Assembly: GCA_024224995.1 (NCBI GenBank)
Contig: JAAENB010000868.1
Span: 1-5,375 of the forward strand
Direction: 5' to 3'
Length of the DNA: 5,375 nt
Source: a bacterium
Lineage (GTDB): Bacteria > Spirochaetota > UBA4802 > UBA5550
In this document: piece after piece, positions 1 through 4,078 of the stretch
Position numbering within the stretch: the stretch's first letter is position 1
How the letters are laid out: each line of letters starts with the position of its first letter
Notes under the pieces: model-generated
The model's input: the letters and a program-made list of their open reading frames with translations, nothing else
The model's database searches: none
Told to the model about the DNA's origin: nothing
Made by a program: the position numbers and the translations under genes

Positions 1-36
1 AGCTGCAATGAAGAGTGTTAAAATAGTTTTCCTCAT
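1..36 (-). CDS. 5' end of a secreted or lipoprotein gene (partial, runs off the left edge)
   Basis: Read on the minus strand, an ATG at 36-34 opens MRKTILTLFIAA, a positively charged start followed by a hydrophobic run typical of a Sec signal peptide. A strong ribosome binding site, TGGAGG (45-50), lies eight bases upstream, which fixes the start. Only 12 codons are in the window, so the product is unknown. By analogy with the two complete lipoprotein genes here, which also start on the minus strand with a palindrome upstream, it may be another family member; that is inference. The long intergenic region to its right (37-449) is its upstream region. Confidence 0.6.
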   Translation of the reverse strand, partial: MRKTILTLFIAA

Positions 37-58
37 AAAAAAAACCTCCAAATTTTTT

Positions 59-88
59 TTTAAATGTAATAACTTTTTTATAAGTCAA
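59..88 (-). promoter_or_regulatory. Possible sigma-70 promoter for the partial gene at 1-36
   Basis: On the minus strand TTGACT (83-88) is a good -35 box. The best -10 is TTTAAA (59-64) at an 18-bp spacing, which is a mediocre match. Its position 23 bp before the start codon leaves room for a short leader with the TGGAGG ribosome binding site. Confidence 0.35.
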
Positions 89-137
89 AATTGTGCTCAT
101 AAAAAAATTAGACACCTATGTTATTTTATATGCTCTA

Positions 138-155
138 ATTACAATATCTTGTAAT
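138..155. promoter_or_regulatory. Operator-like dyad ATTACAA-N4-TTGTAAT
   Basis: Two perfectly inverted 7-base arms (138-144 and 149-155) are separated by four bases (tatc). The 18-bp symmetric shape suits a dimeric regulator. It lies about 100 bp upstream of the partial gene at 1-36 and 50 bp upstream of its candidate -35. No regulator can be named, and a chance AT-rich dyad is possible. Confidence 0.3.
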
Positions 156-204
156 AAGAATATCAATAGAATATACAAAACGTTTTCCCAACCGTCAAGG
201 GTTT

Positions 205-267
205 GGGAATGAACGCTATGTGAAAGGGAATGAAAGCTAGGTGGACGGGAATGAACAACAGTTTGAG
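205..267 (+). repeat. Three direct repeats of GGGAATGAA at an exact 21-bp period
   Basis: GGGAATGAA occurs at 205-213, 226-234 and 247-255. The first two 21-bp units also agree further on (GCTA and GTG), while the third diverges after the nonamer. A 21-bp period puts each copy on the same face of the helix (two turns), as in phased binding sites. Alternatives are iterated transposase-binding repeats such as those near IS21-family ends, or a scrap of former coding repeat (one frame reads GNE at each unit but meets a TAG stop). No transposase gene is nearby. Confidence 0.6.
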
Positions 268-449
268 TACCTTATTGCCATTCATGTTCACCTGCGGCCG
301 CCCTTATAGAGTAGTGAGTTTTTTTTAATAACCGGACAAAAATTCTCGCCAAAAACCGTTAATTTTTTTGGCAACCACTCAGGAAAAAAAATTACACTAC
401 AGATCTGTACTGCATTTTTTAAAAAAATTATTTTTTATTGAATTGGTAC

Positions 450-477
450 GAGCTCTTTAAAAAGAGCTCTGAGGTCG
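450..477. repeat. Palindromic element P1 (damaged copy)
   Basis: The right arm (461-477) is identical for 17 bases to the right arm of P2 (2351-2367). The left arm reads cgagctcttt (449-458), as if seven bases (acctcag) had been deleted from cgacctcagagctcttt. Only a 9-bp stem (450-458 with 461-469) and a 2-base loop remain. It lies 27 bases beyond the stop codon of the receiver gene at 505-867. There is no T-run after the stem in the direction of that gene, so a standard intrinsic terminator is not supported. Confidence 0.8.
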
Positions 478-504
478 TTTTTCAGTGAAAATCGGCGGGG
501 CCGG

Positions 505-867
505 CTAAGCTGCGAGATGCAGCTTCAGCATTTCGAACAGGGAATCAAAATTAAAGGGTTTTGAAATATAATCATCAAAGCCCTGGCGCAAAAATACTTT
601 CCGGAATTGGGCACGCGCGTACCCGGTAACGGCGATAAACATGGTATCGGGATAAAGAGCTTTTATTTCCTTCATCGTGTCCAGCCCGTCCTTTCCCGGT
701 AAAAAAATATCCAGCAGAACCAGGTCGTATTTTTTCTTTTCAAAATAATCAATCGCTAAAAAACCATCAGCAGCACAGTCACAGTTAAAACCATTTTTAT
801 TCAGGATATCATTAATCAGTACTCGAACTGCGTTGTCGTCATCAACTACAAGTATTTTTTTTTCCAT
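505..867 (-). CDS. Stand-alone response regulator receiver domain protein (CheY-like)
   Basis: A 120-residue cytoplasmic phosphorylation switch consisting only of a receiver domain. The acidic pocket is D9-D10 (ILVVDDD), the phospho-acceptor is D53 (LVLLDIFLPG), the switch Thr is T81 (AVTG) and the conserved Lys is K103 (ISKPF). All residues needed for phosphotransfer are present. No DNA-binding or enzymatic output domain follows; the protein ends with the last helix (LHLAA, TAG stop). The start is supported by AAGGA (874-878) seven bases upstream. It lies 158 bp downstream of the lipoprotein gene at 1026-2201 on the same strand, separated by a hairpin, so partial cotranscription is possible. 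It is clearly paralogous to the receivers at 3017-3388 and 3663-4028, sharing LPGxxGxxTM and the KP loop. The partner kinase and target are not encoded here. Confidence 0.93.
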   Translation of the reverse strand: MEKKILVVDDDNAVRVLINDILNKNGFNCDCAADGFLAIDYFEKKKYDLVLLDIFLPGKDGLDTMKEIKALYPDTMFIAVTGYARAQFRKVFLRQGFDDYISKPFNFDSLFEMLKLHLAA

Positions 868-983
868 GAGTATTCCTTTATTTATATATAATACTAAAAT
901 AACCTGGGAAGTAATAGAGTTTTCTTCTTTTTTTTTGTGGTTTAAAAAGCCAAAAGTAAATAGTGGAATACAGTAGGCAGGAT

Positions 984-1010
984 GCCTGCCGGAGCTTTAT
1001 TCCGGCAGGC
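984..1010 (-). terminator. Strong GC-rich hairpin 3' of lipoprotein 1, possible terminator or processing site
   Basis: A perfect 10-bp stem gcctgccgga/tccggcaggc (984-993 with 1001-1010) with a 7-base loop starts 15 bases past the lipoprotein stop codon. No U-tract follows it on the minus strand, so it is not a textbook intrinsic terminator. It could attenuate read-through into the receiver gene or stabilise the upstream mRNA. A third copy of the ggcagg core at 975-980 allows a competing small hairpin with 985-990. Confidence 0.5.
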
Positions 1011-1025
1011 TTGAAAAAATAGTTG

Positions 1026-2201
1026 CTAATAGTCGTAATAATACGTCGCCCCTGCTGCCCAATCATACATTCCCGTAGTAGATACACCATTTCCTCCACT
1101 TACACTGGAATACATACCGTCGGCAGTGTTGCCTTTTCCCCCGCTCACACTGGACTCAGTACTATTGGCTGTGTTCTCGCTTCCTCCGCTCACACTGGCA
1201 GCAGTCCAAACGGCTGTGTTCTCTCTTCCACCGCTCACACTTGAACTCATACCGTTGGCAGAGTTGTCTGTTCCCCCGCTCACACTGGAACGTTGCCCCA
1301 CAGCTTCGTTCTTCCATCCCCCGATTACGCTGCTCCGATCACCCCTGGCGATGTTATAGTCTCCCCCGCTAACACTGGAATAAAGACCACTGGCTTCATT
1401 ACCAGTTCCCCCGCTTACATTGGAATATTGGCCGCTTATTGTATTAGAAGCTCCGGAAACAATCCCTCCATAAGAGGAATAATTATGCTGTGGACCAACG
1501 ATTATATTATGAGAGCCTGATTTGTCACTACCGGACCCTCGTGCTTCATTATACCCCACAATCAAATTGCCAAGTCCGTTTACGGAGCCATAACCGTATA
1601 CGTAACCACCAGTAGAGCCCGAACCGCTGATGATCTGTACATTCACTCCGCTGAAAACAATACTGTCTCCAACCCTGGATACACCGGAAAAAGTAGTCGA
1701 TAAATCACCAAGAGTTCCAATCTCTCCTTCAAGGGTATCAATCCTGGAAGCAAGGCTGCTTGTTGAAATTGAGCCCACACTTCCTTCGAGAGTGCCAATC
1801 CTGGAAGCGAGACTGCTGATTGCATATGTGCTGATATTAACTTCCAGGGTCTCAATTCTGGAATCAAGGTCATTTACACTAAAAGAACCAACATTATTCT
1901 CTATATCACCAATTCTGCTGTCAAAGTCACTTGAAGAAAAATTCCCGGCCTGGTCTTCCAGCACTTCAATTCTTCCGGCTAAACCGCTTGAAGTATTTGC
2001 TTGCGCGCTGCTTAAGCCTGCTATTATTACAGCCTGCTCATCATTAAGCTGCTTTAAACGGTCAACTTCTTCCCGTAATACTCGAACCTCCGTATAGATA
2101 TCGGAAAAGCTAAAAGCGGTATCGTTCTCGGTATCCATCCCTTCCTCGCACCCGGAAAACGCCAACACAAATAAAAAACCTACACAAAATAACCTTTTCA
2201 T
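1026..2201 (-). CDS. Lipoprotein with tandem-repeat stalk and C-terminal YadA/hemagglutinin-like head repeats (lipoprotein 1)
   Basis: A 391-residue predicted surface or periplasmic lipoprotein. Residues 1-17 are a lipoprotein signal peptide ending LAFSG, with C18 as the lipidated cysteine. Residues 33-62 look like a coiled coil rich in E, R and L. Residues 73-167 are five 19-residue tandem repeats with the core RIxxLE (I78, I97, I116, I135, I154). Residues 182-250 form a linker shared with the paralogue at 4079-5173 (VNGxGNLIVGYNEAR, GSHNI, NYSSYGG). Residues 251-370 are eight 15-residue repeats of the form xxNxAxGxxSSVSGG, like the head repeats of trimeric autotransporters. A short aromatic tail follows (ending ATYYYDY). 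There is no C-terminal beta-barrel anchor, so the membrane link is the N-terminal lipid. The start is fixed by AAGGAGG (2207-2213) five bases upstream. Trimerisation and adhesion are inferences from the family. Confidence 0.9.
   Translation of the reverse strand: MKRLFCVGFLFVLAFSGCEEGMDTENDTAFSFSDIYTEVRVLREEVDRLKQLNDEQAVIIAGLSSAQANTSSGLAGRIEVLEDQAGNFSSSDFDSRIGDIENNVGSFSVNDLDSRIETLEVNISTYAISSLASRIGTLEGSVGSISTSSLASRIDTLEGEIGTLGDLSTTFSGVSRVGDSIVFSGVNVQIISGSGSTGGYVYGYGSVNGLGNLIVGYNEARGSGSDKSGSHNIIVGPQHNYSSYGGIVSGASNTISGQYSNVSGGTGNEASGLYSSVSGGDYNIARGDRSSVIGGWKNEAVGQRSSVSGGTDNSANGMSSSVSGGRENTAVWTAASVSGGSENTANSTESSVSGGKGNTADGMYSSVSGGNGVSTTGMYDWAAGATYYYDY
1092..1451 (-). repeat. Eight 45-bp repeats encoding the lipoprotein 1 head
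   Basis: Codons 251-370 comprise eight 15-residue units, each ending in S-V-(S/I)-G-G (Gly pairs ending at residues 265, 280, 295, 310, 325, 340, 355 and 370). The S-V-S-G-G part is nearly invariant, while the x-x-N-x-A-x-G part varies. The unit count could change by slippage or unequal recombination. The paralogue at 4079-5173 has only about four units. Confidence 0.9.
1701..1985 (-). repeat. Five 57-bp repeats encoding the lipoprotein 1 stalk
   Basis: Codons 73-167 form five consecutive 19-residue units beginning GLAGRIEVLE, DFDSRIGDIE, DLDSRIETLE, SLASRIGTLE and SLASRIDTLE. The last two units are the most alike, suggesting the most recent duplication. Nineteen is not a multiple of seven, so this is not a plain heptad coiled coil. 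Confidence 0.88.
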
Positions 2202-2260
2202 ACATCCCTCCTTATTAGACTTCTAAAAAATAGTATTCCATTTAGTACATCTAAAAGAAG

Positions 2261-2299
2261 TATGATTTTGAGCCGTAAAAGGGCATTTTTTTTGTGGAT
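2261..2299 (-). promoter_or_regulatory. Conserved leader block upstream of lipoprotein 1
   Basis: This 39-base stretch aligns with 5234-5273 upstream of lipoprotein 2 at roughly three quarters of positions, with one length change in a T-run. Shared words are TGATTTT, CC, AAAGGGCAT and a T-run followed by G(T/C)GGAT (plus-strand reading). Its edge is 60 bases from the lipoprotein 1 start and 61 from the lipoprotein 2 start. I see no convincing -35/-10 pair in it, so it may be a promoter of a non-standard type, an operator or an mRNA leader element. Confidence 0.6.
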
Positions 2300-2332
2300 T
2301 TATTGCAGAATCAATTTTTTTTATCGGCGGCA

Positions 2333-2367
2333 CGACCTCAGAGCTCTTTTAAAGAGCTCTGAGGTCG
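2333..2367. repeat. Palindromic element P2
   Basis: A perfect 17-bp inverted repeat with a single central T (position 2350). The left arm starts cgacctcagagctcttt and the right arm is its exact complement. It sits between the leader of lipoprotein 1 (minus strand) and a plus-strand promoter at 2411, that is between two divergent starts, so it is not placed as a terminator here. The core is shared with P1, P4 and P5, and the outer two base pairs (cg/cg) are specific to P2 and P1. Confidence 0.92.
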
Positions 2368-2410
2368 CAGCAAAATACTTCGGTCCATACAGACGGGTTT
2401 CCAAACGAGG

Positions 2411-2438
2411 TTGACACTTTTTAATTTTTGTATATTAT
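2411..2438 (+). promoter_or_regulatory. Sigma-70-type promoter reading away from P2
   Basis: A perfect -35 TTGACA (2411-2416) and -10 TATTAT (2433-2438) are separated by 16 bp. It lies 44 bp beyond P2 and drives rightward into the short ORF starting at 2472. This is among the best promoter matches in the window, yet no intact plus-strand gene follows it. Confidence 0.65.
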
Positions 2439-2471
2439 TAAAGGGACGGATTTTATCCGAAAGAGGACTCA

Positions 2472-2570
2472 ATGAAAAAGATTATCAGAATACTTCTTTC
2501 GGGACCGTATTGAATTTTGATGCTATCCTGCAGCTATTACAAGGTTTGTCTGGATGCAGGCATTATGTAA
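2472..2570 (+). pseudogene. Remnant of a lipoprotein gene start, interrupted by TGA
   Basis: AGAGGA (2462-2467) precedes an ATG that opens MKKIIRILLSGPY, then a TGA at 2511-2513. Reading past the stop in the same frame gives ILMLSCSYYK and ends at TAA (2568-2570). The two halves together resemble a lipoprotein signal peptide with Leu-Ser-Cys as the cleavage site, and MKKII matches the start of lipoprotein 2. With a good promoter and ribosome binding site in front, the simplest reading is a dead or truncated lipoprotein gene. It could instead be a 13-residue leader peptide. Its 3' part overlaps the end of the minus-strand gene at 2523-2846. Confidence 0.35.
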
Positions 2571-2846
2571 AATATTGTAAATCATTTCATCGCTGTATTC
2601 TGTCGCGTTGAATCCGAAAGCAACAGAATTGACCGATTTATAATATCGTATGTATTCTATATTATTGGGAAAATATGTATTGAGAATATTCCGTACTTTA
2701 AGTCCAAAAAGGTTGATAGGAATAACGATGATTCCTTTCCGGTTATATCCCGCGTCTATAAAATAGGATATTTCATTTTGAGTATGATACTCATGCAGGT
2801 GAGTATACTCTTTTTTTAGAAACTGATCTCTTTGTACAGCAACCAT
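2523..2846 (-). CDS. Hypothetical protein, 107 residues
   Basis: I do not recognise this protein. It begins MVAVQRDQFLKKEY and has no signal peptide or long hydrophobic segment, so it is probably cytoplasmic. A mixed pattern (GYNRKGIIVIPINLFG near residues 33-48, then alternating aromatic and polar residues) suggests a small alpha/beta fold. The start is well constrained: AAAAGGA lies seven bases upstream and the only in-frame upstream codons run into a TAA. A promoter-like pair with a dyad over the -10 lies just upstream (2881-2920). It ends with TAG opposite the plus-strand lipoprotein remnant, which it overlaps by 48 bases. It is the only gene here that belongs to neither the receiver nor the lipoprotein family. 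Confidence 0.6.
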   Translation of the reverse strand: MVAVQRDQFLKKEYTHLHEYHTQNEISYFIDAGYNRKGIIVIPINLFGLKVRNILNTYFPNNIEYIRYYKSVNSVAFGFNATEYSDEMIYNILHNACIQTNLVIAAG

Positions 2847-2880
2847 GGCAACATCCTTTTCGCATTATTTACCATCGAGA

Positions 2881-2920
2881 CATATTAATCAATATGAAAT
2901 CGTGAGATAAAAAAAGTCAA
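2881..2920 (-). promoter_or_regulatory. Promoter with an overlapping dyad upstream of the hypothetical gene
   Basis: On the minus strand TTGACT (2915-2920) and CATATT (2891-2896) are spaced 18 bp apart. The -10 is also one arm of an inverted repeat, CATATT-N4-AATATG (2881-2896). A repressor bound there would cover the -10 and start site. The gene start is 35 bases further on. Confidence 0.4.
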
Positions 2921-2944
2921 TATTAATTCGCACTGATACAGCCC

Positions 2945-2991
2945 TGTCCCCAGAAAAGGGACATAATTCTCAATCCAACCAGGCGGGTTGG
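2945..2991 (-). terminator. Two small hairpins downstream of the second receiver gene
   Basis: Stems ccaacc/ggttgg (2975-2980 with 2986-2991, 5-base loop) and tgtccc/gggaca (2945-2950 with 2958-2963, 7-base loop) follow the receiver stop codon at 3017 on the minus strand. Neither has a clean U-tract, so a termination role is only plausible. Confidence 0.3.
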
Positions 2992-3016
2992 CTCAAAGCA
3001 AAACCGGGATTAACTC

Positions 3017-3388
3017 TTACAGCTGCGTGGAACCCGCCAGGGATAAATTCAAAATTTCTTCAAGCGTTTCTATAGGAAAAGGCTTTGAGATAAATTCATC
3101 GAATCCCTCGGAGAGGAGTAAATGCCGCGAACCCGGGAGAATAAATCCGGAAACCGCGACAACCGGAATCTCCGGACGCAGCTCTTTCATGGCATGCATA
3201 GTGTCGATACCGTTCGTCCCGGGAAGCAAAATATCCATTATCACCAGGTCGTATTGTGTTTTCCGGAAATAACGTAATGCTTCGATACTGTTTTCCGCGC
3301 TATCGTATTCATACCCGGTCTTGACCAACATTAGCTCTATCAGGAACCTGTTTGTATAATCATCTTCAACAACGAGTATTTTCTTCAT
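3017..3388 (-). CDS. Stand-alone response regulator receiver domain protein (second copy)
   Basis: A 123-residue single-domain receiver. The acidic pocket is E8-D9-D10 (VVEDD), the phospho-acceptor is D52 (LVIMDILLPG), the switch residue is S80 (AVSG) and the invariant Lys is K102 (ISKPF). It should accept phosphate from a histidine kinase and act through protein contacts, since no output domain is attached. The start has a very strong ribosome binding site, GGAGGGG (3395-3401), six bases upstream; the stop is TAA. It is closest in pattern to the receiver at 505-867 (shared YDLV, DTM, GFDxxISKPF) and diverges in orientation from the third receiver at 3663, with collapsed palindrome P3 between them. 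No clear sigma-70 promoter is visible, although TATATT (3411-3416) could be a -10. Confidence 0.93.
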   Translation of the reverse strand: MKKILVVEDDYTNRFLIELMLVKTGYEYDSAENSIEALRYFRKTQYDLVIMDILLPGTNGIDTMHAMKELRPEIPVVAVSGFILPGSRHLLLSEGFDEFISKPFPIETLEEILNLSLAGSTQL

Positions 3389-3516
3389 ATACGTCCCCTC
3401 CGATTATTTAAATATACTGAAAAACTCTATTGATGGGTATAGTTATTAATGCTTTTTTAGTGTCGTTATGAAGACGACTCCTTGTGGATGATTTATCTAC
3501 CGGAACCGGGACGCTT

Positions 3517-3532
3517 CCTCAGAGCTCTGAGG
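3517..3532. repeat. Collapsed palindromic element P3
   Basis: A perfect 16-bp palindrome, cctcagagctctgagg. It equals the outer parts of P2, P4 and P5 with the 13-base centre removed. Because agagctct occurs twice inside a full element, recombination or slippage between those two copies would produce exactly this form. It lies in the divergent region between the second and third receiver genes, 74 bp upstream of the promoter of the latter. Confidence 0.7.
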
Positions 3533-3606
3533 TGCTGCCAGGTGCTCCCGGGAAACATTACAATATTAATAGGTAAAACAGCCACAAAATATAGCCCTAT
3601 GAACTA

Positions 3607-3635
3607 TTGCCGCTTACCGCTTTTTTCTATATACT
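3607..3635 (+). promoter_or_regulatory. Sigma-70-type promoter of the third receiver gene
   Basis: TTGCCG (3607-3612) and TATACT (3630-3635) are separated by exactly 17 bp. Transcription would begin near 3642, giving a leader of about 20 bases that contains the AGGAGG ribosome binding site (3653-3658). Confidence 0.65.
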
Positions 3636-3662
3636 ATTATTGGAGATGCTACAGGAGGATAA

Positions 3663-4028
3663 ATGAAAAGGATTCTTATAATAGAAGAAGATACTATTAA
3701 TAATATAGTATTATGGCAAATGCTGGATAAAAACGGCTTTCCAAATGATGCAGTAAAGACATCCGGGGAAGCGCTGGGACTATTTGAAGATAATAATTAC
3801 AGCCTGGTACTAATTGATACTATGCTGCCTGGCGTAGACGGGATCGAAACGATGAAGGAAATGAAAAAAAGAAATCCCAATATTCCTGTTGTCGCAATAA
3901 CCGCATCCCTCCGCCCGGGTTCAGAGGAATTACTGCTTGGAATTGGTTTTTACGCCTTCCTGGCGAAGCCATACATGTACGATGAAGTGGAAACGATTTT
4001 GCAGGGGTGCGTGAAGCAGGCGTCTTGA
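3663..4028 (+). CDS. Stand-alone response regulator receiver domain protein (third copy)
   Basis: A 121-residue single-domain receiver on the opposite strand to the other two. The acidic pocket is E9-D10 (IIEED), the phospho-acceptor is D52 (LVLIDTMLPG), the switch residue is T80 (AITA) and the conserved Lys is K102 (LAKPY). The domain is intact but more divergent around the acid pocket, where Glu replaces the first Asp. AGGAGG lies five bases before the ATG, and a good promoter is at 3607-3635. The last three codons (GCG TCT TGA) lie inside palindrome P4, so the C-terminal Ala-Ser and the stop are part of the repeat arm. It converges on the lipoprotein gene at 4079-5173. Its target and kinase are unknown. 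Confidence 0.93.
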   Translation: MKRILIIEEDTINNIVLWQMLDKNGFPNDAVKTSGEALGLFEDNNYSLVLIDTMLPGVDGIETMKEMKKRNPNIPVVAITASLRPGSEELLLGIGFYAFLAKPYMYDEVETILQGCVKQAS

Positions 4029-4066
4029 CCTCAGAGCTCTTTTAAAGAGCTCTGAGGTCAAGACGC
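4020..4066. repeat. Palindromic element P4 (longest copy)
   Basis: A perfect 23-bp inverted repeat around a single T (4043). The inner 14 bp of each arm is the family core. The outer nine bases (gcgtcttga) are the end of the third receiver gene, and their complement (tcaagacgc) appears on the far side. It lies between two convergent genes, 12 bases beyond the end of the lipoprotein 2 stop codon, where it could act as a two-way transcription barrier, although no T-run follows either arm. Confidence 0.93.
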
Positions 4067-4078
4067 GGTGCCCTCTTA

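Larger units (their letters stand above)
37..449. other. Long AT-rich intergenic region without a gene
   Basis: No ORF with a convincing start lies between the partial gene at 1-36 and palindrome P1. The stretch holds the candidate promoter, the dyad at 138-155, the 21-bp repeats, a short GC-rich island with gcggccgc at 294-301, and a weak A/T-rich stem gccaaaaa/tttttggc (348-355 with 365-372). The part from about 308 (agagtagtgagttttttt) faintly resembles the lipoprotein 2 leader near 5227 (agagtagtgtgatttta). This hints that the partial gene has a related upstream region, but the match is short. Confidence 0.5.

Noticed and set aside
1026..1160. Diversity-generating retroelement variable region at the C-terminus of lipoprotein 1
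   Set aside because: No reverse transcriptase, no template repeat and no C-type lectin fold; the Tyr-rich tail is simply the cap of the repeat domain.
878..1244. Overlapping ORFs at the 3' end of lipoprotein 1 (878-1099 minus, 1023-1244 plus)
   Set aside because: They overlap the repeat-encoding lipoprotein in other frames, lack ribosome binding sites and have low-complexity translations caused by the 45-bp repeats.
1126..2097. Further ORFs inside lipoprotein 1 (1126-1359, 1293-1520 and 1630-2097 plus; 1643-1873 minus)
   Set aside because: Shadows of the tandem repeats in other frames; the periodic translations (for example repeated PPLTL) simply mirror the DNA repeat.
2331..2367. Flagellar sigma-28 promoter (GCCGATAA at the P2 edge, minus strand)
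   Set aside because: The -10 word matches but the only TAAA lies 19 bp away instead of 15, inside the palindrome, and the lipoprotein 2 leader lacks the motif.
2411..2611. 66-residue plus-strand ORF starting at TTG 2411
   Set aside because: Its proposed start is the TTGACA promoter box itself and no ribosome binding site precedes it.
2988..3272. 94-residue plus-strand ORF across the second receiver gene
   Set aside because: Antisense shadow of a receiver domain that has all its catalytic residues.
3482..3700. 72-residue plus-strand ORF between the divergent receivers
   Set aside because: No ribosome binding site. It runs through palindrome P3 and the promoter and start of the third receiver, and its translation resembles no family.
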